Assembly (NCBI GenBank): GCA_000432915.1
Contig: HF995233.1
Location: 176,733-217,066, forward strand
DNA: 40,334 bases
Direction of reading: 5' to 3'
From: Firmicutes bacterium CAG:194
Lineage (GTDB): Bacteria > Bacillota > Clostridia > Lachnospirales > Lachnospiraceae
The translations under genes were made by a program, and so were the position numbers. Shown here in pieces: positions 5,851 through 14,586 of this stretch; positions within the stretch are counted from its first letter, which is position 1; each line of letters begins with the position of its first letter. Below the pieces are notes generated by a model. The model ran no database searches and was not told the origin of the DNA. It saw only the letters and a list, made by a program, of their open reading frames with translations.

Positions 5851-6336
5851 TTATTCGTTTTCAGCACATTTTGGAAGTGCCAGCGTACCGGTTCTCGCTA
5901 CTTCTACGATACTGATCGATTTCAGCATCTGGATCAGAAGCTGGATGCGCTCCGGCTCTGCACAGATCTGGATCATCATAAAGGATTTGGACATATCCAC
6001 GATCTCCGCTTTTAAGATGCTGCAGACCTCCATGATATCCTTACGGTTTGTACGGTTATATTTTACCTTGATCAGCATGAGCTCCCGCGAAATGCTCTGC
6101 TCCTCATGGAAAGTACGTACCTTGATGATATCCAGCTTTTTGTTGAGCTGCTTTTCGATCTGCTCAAGTGTTCTCTGATTGCCGCTGGAAACGATCGTCA
6201 TGCAGGATACTTCCTTATCGTCTGTCTCCCCTACAGCGAGGGAATCAATATTAAAACTTCTTCTGGAAAACAGCCCCGCTACCTTGCAAAGTACACCGGA
6301 ACGGTTTTCCACCAATACAGAATATATTTTCTTCAT
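5851..6336 (-). CDS. ilvN: Acetolactate synthase small (regulatory) subunit, copy adjacent to ilvB
   Basis: A second, complete small subunit of about 161 residues from the chosen start. The ACT domain begins MKKIYSVLVENRSGVLCKVA and a C-terminal small-subunit domain follows. A GTG codon 12 bases further upstream is in frame, but GGAGG is 5 bases before the ATG at 6336, so that start is preferred. It follows ilvB by 32 bases. It is clearly diverged from the other copy (for example LAVGETDDKEVSCMTIV against ITAGVTADPRYTRITIV), so the two may respond to different effectors. Confidence 0.92.
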   Translation of the reverse strand: MKKIYSVLVENRSGVLCKVAGLFSRRSFNIDSLAVGETDDKEVSCMTIVSSGNQRTLEQIEKQLNKKLDIIKVRTFHEEQSISRELMLIKVKYNRTNRKDIMEVCSILKAEIVDMSKSFMMIQICAEPERIQLLIQMLKSISIVEVARTGTLALPKCAENE

Positions 6337-6368
6337 AGGGACCTCCACTCTCTTTTACTGTCTATCCT

Positions 6369-7982
6369 CTATACAAGATCCATCGGATCGATCACAACTT
6401 CCATCAGGCTTGCCCTTTCATCCTGCAAAAATGCTTTCAGCTTTTCTTCGATCCGGTCGTTTTTCTCCACCAGATAATAAGGCATATCGTAAGCTGCTGC
6501 GATTTTGGAAAGATCCGGTGATCCGGTCAGATCTACAACGGAATAATGATCTTCATACGTAAAATGCTGATACTGACGTACCATACCCAGATAATTATTG
6601 CGCAGGACAATGACCTTGGAGCGGATTCCGTGTTGACGCATTGTTGCAAGCTCCATCATGGACATCTGGAAAGAACCGTCTCCGCAGACTGCAACAACTT
6701 CCTTTTCCGGACACTGGTATTTGGCACCCATTGCGGCCGGAATGGAATAGCCCATCGTTCCCATACCGCCGGAGGTCAGGAAATGCCCCTTCTTTACAAT
6801 GTGGTAATTACATGACCAGATCTGGTTCTGTCCGACGTCTGCCACATAAACCGCGTCCTCCGGAAGCAGCTCTGAGATCGTCCGGATAAAAGCAGCCGGA
6901 TCCACATAATCCGGAGAAGGATTTCTCTTCCGCTGCATCGTTGCTTCATAGTAATTCAGCTGTTCTGTCCAGTCTGTGAAATCTCCGGTGATCTCCTGCT
7001 CCATCAGATCTTCAAAGATTGATTTACAGTCACCGACAAGCGGAATGTGCGGGCCGACGTTCTTACCGATCTCCGCCGGATCCACATCGATATGTACCAG
7101 CACTTTATTGTTAATGATCAGATCCGGCTGATTGACAGCACGGTCTGCCACTCTCGCACCGACCATCAATAAAAGATCACATTCATTCATGGCTCTGTTG
7201 GCATATGGATGACCGTTATTACCGACCATGCCAAAATACATATCGTCCTCTGTCGGCATGACACCGATTCCCATCATCGTGGAAACAACCGGAACCTGAT
7301 ATTTATGTGCAAACTGATATAACACTTCCTTTGCATCACTTAATAATACGCCACCGCCTGCACAGATCAGCGGTCTTTTTGCCTTGGAAAGCTCTTTTGC
7401 CACCTTTTTGATCTGTACCATATTGCCCTTCACTGTCGGCTTATAAGTACGGAGCTTTACTTCCTGCGGATATTTAAACTTGGAAATGGCAGCAAGCTGT
7501 ACATCGATCGGTACATCGATCAGAACCGGTCCCTTTCTGCCGGTATTTGCAATATGGAAGGCTTCTTTGAAAATACGCGGGATATCTTCCACATCCTTTA
7601 CCAGATAGCTGTATTTGACAAAACTCTCTACAGCTCCCGTGATATCCGCCTCCTGGAATACATCACTGCCGATCAGTTCACTGTTTACCTGTCCTGTGAT
7701 ACATACCATCGGAATACTGTCCGCAAATGCGGTTGCAATACCGGTGATCAGATTTGTGGCACCGGGACCTGAAGTTACCGCACATACTCCCACCTGATCC
7801 GATACGCGGGCAAGTCCGCTTGCCGCATGCGCTGCATTCTGTTCTGTACGCACCAGCACGCTTTCTATCTCTGAATCTAAAATACTGTTATAAAATGGAC
7901 AGATCGCAACACCCGGATAGCCGAATACTGCTTTAACCCCTTCCATTTCAAGACATTTTACCATTGCATCTGCACCGTTCAT
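6369..7982 (-). CDS. ilvB: Acetolactate synthase large (catalytic) subunit
   Basis: Thiamine-diphosphate enzyme that condenses pyruvate with pyruvate or 2-oxobutyrate, the first shared step of valine, leucine and isoleucine synthesis. It has 537 residues, slightly shorter than the usual 550-570. The N-terminal PYR domain holds the catalytic glutamate E47 (VRTEQNAAHAASG), the central domain is FAD-binding, and the C-terminal PP domain has the ThDP/Mg motif from GDGSFQMS to RNNYLGM. GGAG precedes the ATG by 7 bases. It heads the ilv cluster, 77 bases after metH. Confidence 0.96.
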   Translation of the reverse strand: MNGADAMVKCLEMEGVKAVFGYPGVAICPFYNSILDSEIESVLVRTEQNAAHAASGLARVSDQVGVCAVTSGPGATNLITGIATAFADSIPMVCITGQVNSELIGSDVFQEADITGAVESFVKYSYLVKDVEDIPRIFKEAFHIANTGRKGPVLIDVPIDVQLAAISKFKYPQEVKLRTYKPTVKGNMVQIKKVAKELSKAKRPLICAGGGVLLSDAKEVLYQFAHKYQVPVVSTMMGIGVMPTEDDMYFGMVGNNGHPYANRAMNECDLLLMVGARVADRAVNQPDLIINNKVLVHIDVDPAEIGKNVGPHIPLVGDCKSIFEDLMEQEITGDFTDWTEQLNYYEATMQRKRNPSPDYVDPAAFIRTISELLPEDAVYVADVGQNQIWSCNYHIVKKGHFLTSGGMGTMGYSIPAAMGAKYQCPEKEVVAVCGDGSFQMSMMELATMRQHGIRSKVIVLRNNYLGMVRQYQHFTYEDHYSVVDLTGSPDLSKIAAAYDMPYYLVEKNDRIEEKLKAFLQDERASLMEVVIDPMDLV

Positions 7983-8018
7983 GTTCTGTCTCCTTCATTC
8001 TGCATCTATACTTTTAAA

Positions 8019-8047
8019 ATTTTACTCCTTATATATGCATTTCGCAA
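8019..8047 (-). promoter_or_regulatory. Candidate ilvB promoter
   Basis: Minus strand TTGCGA (8042-8047), 17-base spacer, TAAAAT (8019-8024) in the short metH-ilvB gap. No T-box or other riboswitch structure fits in the 77 bases. The ilv genes may therefore be partly independent of the aroB-metH operon. Confidence 0.4.
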
Positions 8048-8059
8048 TATGCCATCTTC

Positions 8060-10492
8060 TTAATCACGTAATCCAAGCACCTGCTTTGCAACTTTGACTG
8101 CCTCCGCTGCGTCCTTGGAATAACCGTCTGCGCCGATCTCATCCGCATACTCCTGCGTAATGACTGCACCGCCGATCAGTACCTTTGCTGTCACGCCCTG
8201 TTCCTTGGCATATTCGATCACATGCTTCATCTGCTGCATTGTCGTCGTCATCAGTGCGGAAAGTGCGATAATATCCGCATGTTCCTTTTTCGCTGTCTCT
8301 ATAATAACCTCTTTGGGCACATCTTTTCCGAGATCGATCACGCGGAAGCCATAATTTTTCAGCATCAGTGCCACAAGATTTTTCCCGATATCATGGATAT
8401 CGCCTTCCACCGTTGCGATCACAATAGTTGCCTTCGGCTTACCATCACTGGCTGCCAGAAGAAGCGGCTGGATATCTTCGATCGCTGTTTTCATGGCTTC
8501 TGCACTGGCAATCAGCTGTGGCAGGAAATAAATTCCTTTATCAAACAGATCACCCACCTCATTGATCGCAGGTAGCAGGGCTTCATTTAAGATCTGCTGT
8601 GCTTCATGCTCTTTCAGTGCCTCATGCACCTGATCAACAATTTTTGTCTTGTTCCCTTTCAGAACACATTCATATACTTTCTGCAGCACACTTTTTTCTG
8701 CCGCAGAGGCTTCCTGTTCCACCGTTTTTGCAGTTCTCTGCTTGCGCTCATTCATGACCTCGATATAGGAAAGATCCGCATCCTGTTTATGCAAAAGCAG
8801 GTCGGATGCCAGCATACAGCTTGTCAGAAGCTCCTGATTCGGATTTGCGATCGCCATAGTCAGGCCGTTTGCGATCGCCATGGTCAGAAACGCTGCATTG
8901 ATATAGCTTCTTTCCGGAAGTCCGAAGGAAATATTGGAAAGGCCACAGATGGTTGCCAGCCCCTGCTCCTTACAGTACCGGATCGTTTCCAGTGTTTCAA
9001 GGGCTGCATTTTTATTGGCACCGACTGTCGCTACCAGTCCGTCTACCACAATATCTTCTTTTGTAAATCCAAGCTCCAGTGCTCTGCGCAGTATCTTCTG
9101 TATGATCTCTTTCTTTTCATCCAGATCCTTTGGAAGCCCCTCGTCAGATACCGGAAGCAGGATAAACATTGCCCCATATTTCTTTGCGATCTGCAAGAGT
9201 GGTTCCATCTTGGCACTCTCCATGGAAATGGAATTGATCAGCGCCCTGCCAGGATAATGCCGCAGGACATATTCCTGCACATCGACATGGGAGGAATCAA
9301 TGCAAAGTGGCAGGCTTGTCTGCATGGAAACATCTTCCATGACCTTCAGAAGCGTTTCCTTTTCATCAATACCGCTCATACCCATATTGATATCCAGAAT
9401 GGAAGCACCGCTTTCCTCCTGCTGGGTAACGAACTCCTCTACCATGGAAAAATCGTTGTCACGGATACATGCCTGAAACTTCTTTTTACCGGTCGGATTG
9501 ATCCTTTCTCCGACAATATGAAACCTGTCATCCAGTCCGAATGCCAGCGTTTTCCGTTCACTTGTCAGATAACGGATTCCTTTGTTTTGCGCTGCATCTG
9601 TCGTCTCCGGCAGTTTCATTGCGCCTGTCTTTTCTACCATGGAACGGATATGCTTTACTGTTGTACCACAGCAGCCGCCAAGGAATGTTGCCCCTGCTTC
9701 TACAAGCAGACACATCTCCCTGCCAAAGGTTTCCGCATCCATTTCATAAACCGTTCTTCCCTCGCTGTCCAGCTTTGGCAACCCTGCATTCGGCTTTGCC
9801 AGTACAGGAATCTTAGCGACCTGCTTCATCTGCCGGACAACCCCACACATCTGATCCGGTCCTGTCGAGCAGTTCGTTCCGACGACATCTGCGCCAAGTG
9901 CCTGTAATACAAGCATGGCAGTCATCGGATCTGTTCCGAATAAAGTCTTGTTATCAGATTCAAATGTCAGACTTGCGATCACCGGAAGGGAAGATACTTC
10001 TTTTGCTGCGATCAGTGCAGCTCTTGTTTCCTGCAGGCTCATCATCGTTTCCACGACTAAAAGATCCACACCTGCCTGATCCAAAACACGGATCTGCTCC
10101 TTGTAGACATCGATCAGCTGCTCAAAATCCATGTCTCCCATCGGTGTAAGCTGCCTGCCAGTCATCGTAATGTCGCCCGCAACCAGTGCTTTGCCGCCCG
10201 CAGCCTGTTTTGCCAGTCTGACAAGCTCTGTATTCATATCAATAAGATGCTCTGCCAGCCCGTATTCCGCCAGCTTGATCCTGTTTGCCGTAAATGTCGG
10301 TGCATACAGAATATTAGTGCCCGCTTCCACAAAAGCTCTCTGCAGTTCTAAAATTGCATCCGGATGTTCCAGGATCCACTGTTCCGGGCAGACGCCGGTA
10401 GGCATACCCGCCTTCTGCAGGTTCGATCCGGTTGCACCGTCCAAATAAATGAGTTTGTTTTGATAAAATTCTCTGAATTCCTGTTTTGTCAT
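8060..10492 (-). CDS. metH: Cobalamin-dependent methionine synthase, lacking the reactivation domain
   Basis: Transfers a methyl group from methyl-tetrahydrofolate to homocysteine via cobalamin. Domain order in 810 residues: homocysteine-binding barrel (about 1-290) with zinc ligands in GTNCSTGP and GGCCGTT, pterin-binding barrel (about 320-570, VGERINPTGKKKF), B12 cap (about 600-690) and B12-binding Rossmann domain with DIHDIG (cobalt ligand H700). The C-terminal S-adenosylmethionine reactivation domain of about 330 residues, present in the E. coli enzyme, is absent. A separate activase would be needed elsewhere, as in other Clostridia. Its ATG overlaps the rluD stop by 4 bases, so translation is coupled. 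Confidence 0.95.
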   Translation of the reverse strand: MTKQEFREFYQNKLIYLDGATGSNLQKAGMPTGVCPEQWILEHPDAILELQRAFVEAGTNILYAPTFTANRIKLAEYGLAEHLIDMNTELVRLAKQAAGGKALVAGDITMTGRQLTPMGDMDFEQLIDVYKEQIRVLDQAGVDLLVVETMMSLQETRAALIAAKEVSSLPVIASLTFESDNKTLFGTDPMTAMLVLQALGADVVGTNCSTGPDQMCGVVRQMKQVAKIPVLAKPNAGLPKLDSEGRTVYEMDAETFGREMCLLVEAGATFLGGCCGTTVKHIRSMVEKTGAMKLPETTDAAQNKGIRYLTSERKTLAFGLDDRFHIVGERINPTGKKKFQACIRDNDFSMVEEFVTQQEESGASILDINMGMSGIDEKETLLKVMEDVSMQTSLPLCIDSSHVDVQEYVLRHYPGRALINSISMESAKMEPLLQIAKKYGAMFILLPVSDEGLPKDLDEKKEIIQKILRRALELGFTKEDIVVDGLVATVGANKNAALETLETIRYCKEQGLATICGLSNISFGLPERSYINAAFLTMAIANGLTMAIANPNQELLTSCMLASDLLLHKQDADLSYIEVMNERKQRTAKTVEQEASAAEKSVLQKVYECVLKGNKTKIVDQVHEALKEHEAQQILNEALLPAINEVGDLFDKGIYFLPQLIASAEAMKTAIEDIQPLLLAASDGKPKATIVIATVEGDIHDIGKNLVALMLKNYGFRVIDLGKDVPKEVIIETAKKEHADIIALSALMTTTMQQMKHVIEYAKEQGVTAKVLIGGAVITQEYADEIGADGYSKDAAEAVKVAKQVLGLRD

Positions 10493-11388
10493 GATTCTAG
10501 TACCGCCAGTAAGTGTTCAAAATAGGGAGGCAATGGTGCATTCACTTCAATGTATTCTCCTGTCCTCGGATGATGAAATCCAAGTGTCATTGCATGCAGG
10601 CACTGCCCTTCACATTTATATTTATCTGATCTTCTGCCATATACCTCATCCCCCAAAAGAGGATGTCCGATAGATGCCATATGAACGCGTATCTGGTGTG
10701 TACGCCCTGTTTCGAGTACACACTCCACATACGTGTAATGCTTAAAACGCTGTAAAACTCTGTAATGAGTTACCGCAGGCTTACCGTCTGCAGTGATCGC
10801 CATTTTTTTACGATCCTTTTTATCTCTGCCGATCGCGCCTTCGATCGTGCCTTCCTCATCTTTTAAAACACCGGTCACGATCGCCCTGTAACGCCTGTTG
10901 ATGGAATGCTCCTTCAACTGCCTTGCAATCTCATTGTGCGCCATGTCATTTTTGCAGATTATGATCGATCCGGTCGTATCCCTGTCGATCCGGTGCACAA
11001 TCCCCGGCCGTAAAACACCGTTGATCCCGGACAACTCTCCCTTGCAATGGTACATCACCGCATTGACAAGTGTCCGGCTGTAATGTCCCGCCGCCGGATG
11101 CACGACCATTCCCTTTGGCTTATCAACCACAAGCACATCCGCATCCTCATACAGAATTGACAACGGAATGTCTTCCGCAACGATATCCGGTTCAACTGCC
11201 TCCGGGATCTCAAATTCGATCCGGTCACCTTTCCGCAGTTTATAATTTGCCTTTACGCTTTTCCCATTTACTATAACCTCTCCTTCCTTCAGTATTTTCT
11301 GAAGGAAGGAACGGGTCAGATCCTGCGAATCCGCAAGAAACCGGTCAATGCGCTCTCCCGCCTGATTTTCCGTTATTTCCAGTATCAT
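10489..11388 (-). CDS. rluD: RluA-family 23S rRNA pseudouridine synthase
   Basis: Isomerises specific uridines in ribosomal RNA to pseudouridine. It has 299 residues, normal for the RluD subgroup. An S4 RNA-binding domain covers about residues 10-65 (ERIDRFLAD to NGKSVKANYKL). The catalytic domain holds the signature HRIDRDTTG with the nucleophilic aspartate D135, and RTHQIRVHMASIGHP near residue 227. It overlaps both neighbours by 4 bases (lspA upstream, metH downstream), so it belongs to the aroB-lspA-rluD-metH unit. The exact rRNA target (rluD, rluC or ylyB type) is not decided by sequence. Confidence 0.93.
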   Translation of the reverse strand: MILEITENQAGERIDRFLADSQDLTRSFLQKILKEGEVIVNGKSVKANYKLRKGDRIEFEIPEAVEPDIVAEDIPLSILYEDADVLVVDKPKGMVVHPAAGHYSRTLVNAVMYHCKGELSGINGVLRPGIVHRIDRDTTGSIIICKNDMAHNEIARQLKEHSINRRYRAIVTGVLKDEEGTIEGAIGRDKKDRKKMAITADGKPAVTHYRVLQRFKHYTYVECVLETGRTHQIRVHMASIGHPLLGDEVYGRRSDKYKCEGQCLHAMTLGFHHPRTGEYIEVNAPLPPYFEHLLAVLES

Positions 11389-11933
11389 TTGATCTCATGC
11401 ACCTTCTTCTGTTTCTGCAGCTGTAAGGAGATAAATTTCAGATCATCCTCTTTGCAGAAAAACAGCACAAAAATTATTAAAATTGCTGTACAGAAAGAAA
11501 CATACAGATCCGCCACATTAAAGATTGGGAAATCGATCAGGCTGATATAAAAGAAATCAACCACATAATCCAGTCTGAGCCTGTCGATCATATTGCCGAT
11601 TGCGCCCGCTGCAATAAACGTCAGCAGGATATGCCAGGTTCTGTATTTTTTTCCTTTCGGTGTTTTGACCAGTATAAATGCAATGACTGTCAGCATCACG
11701 ATCGCTGCAAACACAAAAAACAGTTTGCCGTCCTGCAAAATACCGAATGCGGCGCCTCTGTTTTCCAGATACTGCAGTTCAAATACACCCGGCCAGATTT
11801 TTACTGATGACCGGTCCTTCAGATGCGTTACCGCCAGATACTTGGTTCCCTGATCCAGTGCAAGCAGCACCAGAAAAAAGAGAAGATCCAGCAGCAGTTG
11901 TTTCAGTTTCCAGTTTTTGTTTTTTTTATTCAT
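11385..11933 (-). CDS. lspA: Lipoprotein signal peptidase (signal peptidase II)
   Basis: Membrane aspartic protease that removes signal peptides from lipoproteins. Four transmembrane segments are visible, with the family motifs NRGAAFGIL, GNMIDRLRLDYVVDFF and FNVADLYV; the aspartates of the last two are the catalytic pair. A basic tail of about 20 residues follows the last helix. The ATG at 11933 is preferred because GAGG sits 6 bases upstream; a GTG at 11948 is also in frame. It overlaps aroB by 8 bases. A lipoprotein substrate, the D-Ala-D-Ala carboxypeptidase, is encoded at 16678-17670. Confidence 0.95.
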   Translation of the reverse strand: MNKKNKNWKLKQLLLDLLFFLVLLALDQGTKYLAVTHLKDRSSVKIWPGVFELQYLENRGAAFGILQDGKLFFVFAAIVMLTVIAFILVKTPKGKKYRTWHILLTFIAAGAIGNMIDRLRLDYVVDFFYISLIDFPIFNVADLYVSFCTAILIIFVLFFCKEDDLKFISLQLQKQKKVHEIK

Positions 11934-13050
11934 ACTTATCCTCGTCACTTACATAAATTTCATGGATACCCATACGCAGTTCTTCGTCCGTTACTGTATG
12001 GTCGATCACAGCTTTTCCGATCTTCTTGAGCAGTACAAATTTAATTCTGCCTGCTTCCATCTTCTTATCACTCTTCGTCAGCTTCAGTATTTCTTCCGGA
12101 TCCACATCCTCGATCGTGATCGGCAGATTAAACGGAACAAACATATCCCGGATCTCATAATATTCATCAAAGGTCAGCATTTCTCTCTTATAGGAAATAA
12201 AAGCAGCTGCCACGATACCGAGCGCCACACACTCTCCGTGCAGCAGTTCGAAGTTCTTTGCCTTCTCAACTGCATGTCCGATCGTATGCCCCAGGTTCAG
12301 GAGTGCTCTGTCTCCCTGCTCGGTCGGATCCTTTTCTACAACCATACGCTTGATATTACAGCAGTTATAGATCATCAGGCGGATTGTCTCCGGATCCTTG
12401 TCATAAATCTCATACAGGCTGTTGATGATCCAGCCATAGAACATACCATCCTTAATCAGTGCGCTTTTCAGCACTTCACCCATACCTGCATAGAACTGCC
12501 TTTCCGGTAATGTGGAAAGCGTCTGTAGATTCATGTAAACAAGCTTTGGCATATAAAATGCGCCGACCATATTTTTATACCGGGAAAAATCAACGCCGGT
12601 CTTACCACCGATGCTGCTGTCCACCTGTGCCAGTAATGTTGTCGGGATCTGGATAAAACGGATACCACGCAGATATGTTGCAGCCGTAAAGCCTGTCAGA
12701 TCTCCCACAACACCGCCGCCTAGTGCGACCAGCAGATCTTTTCTGTCAAAATGCTGCTCGATCAGGAATGTATACAGTTTCTGCACAACCTCCAGATTTT
12801 TATTTTCTTCTCCTGCAGGGAATGTGAAGATTTCACATACGCTGCAGATCTTTTCCAGTTCTGCCTTTACGGTCTCTGCATATAGAGGACCGACATTGGA
12901 ATCTGTGACGATGCAGATTTTATGCGTTTCCAGCTCCAGATCAGCCATTGCCTCCGGCAGATCTGCAAAAGAATCTTCAAATAAGATGTTGTAGCTGAAT
13001 TTGCCGTCCTTTGATACGGGCATACAATTAGATTTTAATTCTGTGATCAT
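11926..13050 (-). CDS. aroB: 3-dehydroquinate synthase
   Basis: Second enzyme of the shikimate pathway: closes DAHP to 3-dehydroquinate using NAD+ and a divalent metal. It has 374 residues, normal length. The NAD-binding glycine motif is GGGVVGDLTGF, followed by IQIPTTLLAQVDSSIGGKTG; the metal ligands lie in the helical domain (LNLGHTIGHAVE and LLHGECVALG). It heads the aroB-lspA-rluD-metH unit, directly after a 175-base hairpin cluster. No other shikimate gene is in the window. Confidence 0.96.
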   Translation of the reverse strand: MITELKSNCMPVSKDGKFSYNILFEDSFADLPEAMADLELETHKICIVTDSNVGPLYAETVKAELEKICSVCEIFTFPAGEENKNLEVVQKLYTFLIEQHFDRKDLLVALGGGVVGDLTGFTAATYLRGIRFIQIPTTLLAQVDSSIGGKTGVDFSRYKNMVGAFYMPKLVYMNLQTLSTLPERQFYAGMGEVLKSALIKDGMFYGWIINSLYEIYDKDPETIRLMIYNCCNIKRMVVEKDPTEQGDRALLNLGHTIGHAVEKAKNFELLHGECVALGIVAAAFISYKREMLTFDEYYEIRDMFVPFNLPITIEDVDPEEILKLTKSDKKMEAGRIKFVLLKKIGKAVIDHTVTDEELRMGIHEIYVSDEDKYE

Positions 13051-13077
13051 TACTTTTATTCCTTCCTCTTTCCTCTC

Positions 13078-13253
13078 GAAAATCCCGCTACTTCGTAGCG
13101 TCGCTGCTTTGCAGCTTTTGATTTTCTCTTACTTGAACCTCAGCCGTATATAATCACCTTCGGTGATGGGCTGAGGCTGCATCATGCATCTTTGATGCAT
13201 GACATAGTACGCTCGGGTGAAACCAAATATTCGCTTCGCTCATGCTTGGTTTC
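13078..13253. repeat. Cluster of extragenic palindromes upstream of aroB
   Basis: Several perfect hairpins follow one another. Outer arms GAAAATC/GATTTTC (13078-13084, 13120-13126) enclose CGCTAC-TTC-GTAGCG and GCTGC-TTT-GCAGC. Next is CCTCAGCC/GGCTGAGG (13138-13176) enclosing ATCACC-TTC-GGTGAT. Then come TCATGCATC-TTT-GATGCATGA (13182-13202) and GAAACCAA/TTGGTTTC (13219-13253). Loops are mostly TTC or TTT. The cluster fills the gap between the sepF terminator and aroB and is part of the aroB leader region. No coding sequence is visible in it. Confidence 0.7.
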
Positions 13254-13265
13254 CTTCCTCGCTAC

Positions 13266-13300
13266 AAAAAGAACTTCCTGCCAGATCTGACAGGAAGTTC
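13266..13300 (-). terminator. Terminator downstream of sepF
   Basis: On the minus strand, GAACTTCCTG and CAGGAAGTTC form a 10-bp stem with a 10-base loop, followed by TTTTT. It lies 25 bases after the sepF stop and separates this operon from aroB. Confidence 0.88.
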
Positions 13301-13325
13301 ATTCATTTTCTTAAACTATCTGTTT

Positions 13326-13841
13326 TTACAGCTCCGGATTCAGTGACGGTACATCGAATGAGCCTGCTAGGATATCCTGGAAATCTCCGGAAATATCTAC
13401 GCTTGCCGGTGTAATAATGAAGATATAATGAGATATCTTCTGCAGATTACCCTGAATTGCGAAGCAGGAACCTGATGTAAAATCAATGATACGCTGTGCG
13501 ATATCCACATCAAGACCTTCTAAATTAAGTACTACCGTACGATTTGTCAAAAGTGTTTCCGTAATCTCTCTTGCATCTTCTACTGTTGTTGGTTTAATGA
13601 CACATACTTCCATTCCACTAACCCCTCTTTTCGGCTGCTTCATTGCTGTTACCTTTGGAGACTGCTTTGCTCTCGGCTTTTCTTCCTGATAATCATCTTC
13701 AGGCTCTTCAACTCTGGCAAATGGCTTCTTCTTCGGCTTATCTTCTACATATTCATCTTCCATATCATAGTCATCATCATAATATTCATCTTCCTGATCA
13801 TTCAAGGTCATCTTTTTTATCAATGTATCTAATACAGCCAT
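13326..13841 (-). CDS. sepF: Cell division protein SepF
   Basis: Membrane-anchor and bundling partner of FtsZ at the septum. It has 171 residues from the chosen ATG, where AAGGAG lies 6 bases upstream; a GTG 18 bases earlier is a weaker choice. The N-terminal amphipathic helix (MAVLDTLIKKM) should bind membrane, a long acidic and Pro/Lys-rich linker follows (about 15-75), and the SepF core (about 80-165) has VVLNLEGLD, AQRIIDFTSG and ISHYIFIITPASVDI. It is preceded by yggS, as in many Firmicutes. A strong terminator follows. Confidence 0.94.
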   Translation of the reverse strand: MAVLDTLIKKMTLNDQEDEYYDDDYDMEDEYVEDKPKKKPFARVEEPEDDYQEEKPRAKQSPKVTAMKQPKRGVSGMEVCVIKPTTVEDAREITETLLTNRTVVLNLEGLDVDIAQRIIDFTSGSCFAIQGNLQKISHYIFIITPASVDISGDFQDILAGSFDVPSLNPEL

Positions 13842-13859
13842 TTTCTTCTCCTTACACAC

Positions 13860-14558
13860 CTAAATATTTTTCGTATAATCTCTTTCCCCGAAAATACCGG
13901 TTCCCACTCTGACAAAAGTAGCACCTTCCTCAACAGCGACCTCATAGTCACCTGTCATCCCCATAGAAAGAGTATTCATCTTTATATTATCAATGTTTTT
14001 ATGCATTATGTCAACAGATAATTGTTTTAATTTAGAGAAATACTGTCGATTTTCCTCTGCATTTTCAACATATGGTGCAATCGTCATAAGTCCGTTAATT
14101 TCAATGCCCGGTAATTTGGCAATCTCTGTTACGAGCGCGATCGTGTCTTCTGTCTGCGTTCCGAACTTTGTCGCCTCATTTGCCACATTGACCTCAATAA
14201 GTATTTTAACCGTACAGTTTTTTTTCACAGCCTCTTTACTGATTTCTTCTGCCAGTCTGAGTGAATCCACACTATGGATCATATATACTTTGTCCACGAT
14301 GTATTTGACTTTATTTCGCTGCAGATGCCCGATCATATGCCAGCGGATATCTTTGGGAAGCTGTTCATATTTGTCTACAAGCTCCTGCACCTTATTTTCG
14401 CCAAAGTCTCTGCATCCATGCTCATAAATTTCAGTAAGCATTGGAACAGGCTTTGTCTTGCTGACTGCGATCAGTGTTACCTCTTCCCGGTTTCTGCCTG
14501 CCTTTGTACAAGCATCCTCAATTTTTTTCTGCACAAGATCATAATTTTCCGTTAACAT
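13860..14558 (-). CDS. yggS: YggS-family pyridoxal-phosphate-binding protein
   Basis: PLP homeostasis protein (YggS/YlmE/PLPBP group) that folds as the alanine-racemase-like barrel but has no known catalytic activity. It has 232 residues, normal length. The PLP lysine is K34 in LIAVSKTKP, and the phosphate-binding end is MGMTGDYEVAVEEGATFVRVGTGIFG. It lies 18 bases upstream of the sepF start and is the second gene of the hlyD-like - yggS - sepF unit, the same division-gene neighbourhood seen in Bacillus. Confidence 0.95.
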   Translation of the reverse strand: MLTENYDLVQKKIEDACTKAGRNREEVTLIAVSKTKPVPMLTEIYEHGCRDFGENKVQELVDKYEQLPKDIRWHMIGHLQRNKVKYIVDKVYMIHSVDSLRLAEEISKEAVKKNCTVKILIEVNVANEATKFGTQTEDTIALVTEIAKLPGIEINGLMTIAPYVENAEENRQYFSKLKQLSVDIMHKNIDNIKMNTLSMGMTGDYEVAVEEGATFVRVGTGIFGERDYTKNI

Positions 14559-14586
14559 TTTTCTTCCTTTCCCTGCTTACAGATCA

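Noticed and set aside
7983..8059. T-box or other riboswitch before ilvB
   Set aside because: Only 77 bases, no conserved T-box sequence or terminator/antiterminator pair; a simple promoter fits better.
8606..9907. A 433-codon open frame on the plus strand opposite metH
   Set aside because: It is antisense to the strongly conserved metH frame, is rich in Phe, Cys and His as expected for a shadow frame, and has no ribosome site.
11926..11948. Longer lspA start (GTG at 11948)
   Set aside because: It would place the start on the ribosome site GAGG and increase overlap with aroB; the ATG at 11933 has correct spacing.
13051..13325. CRISPR-like repeat array
   Set aside because: The palindromes differ from each other and there are no equal-length spacers or repeats.
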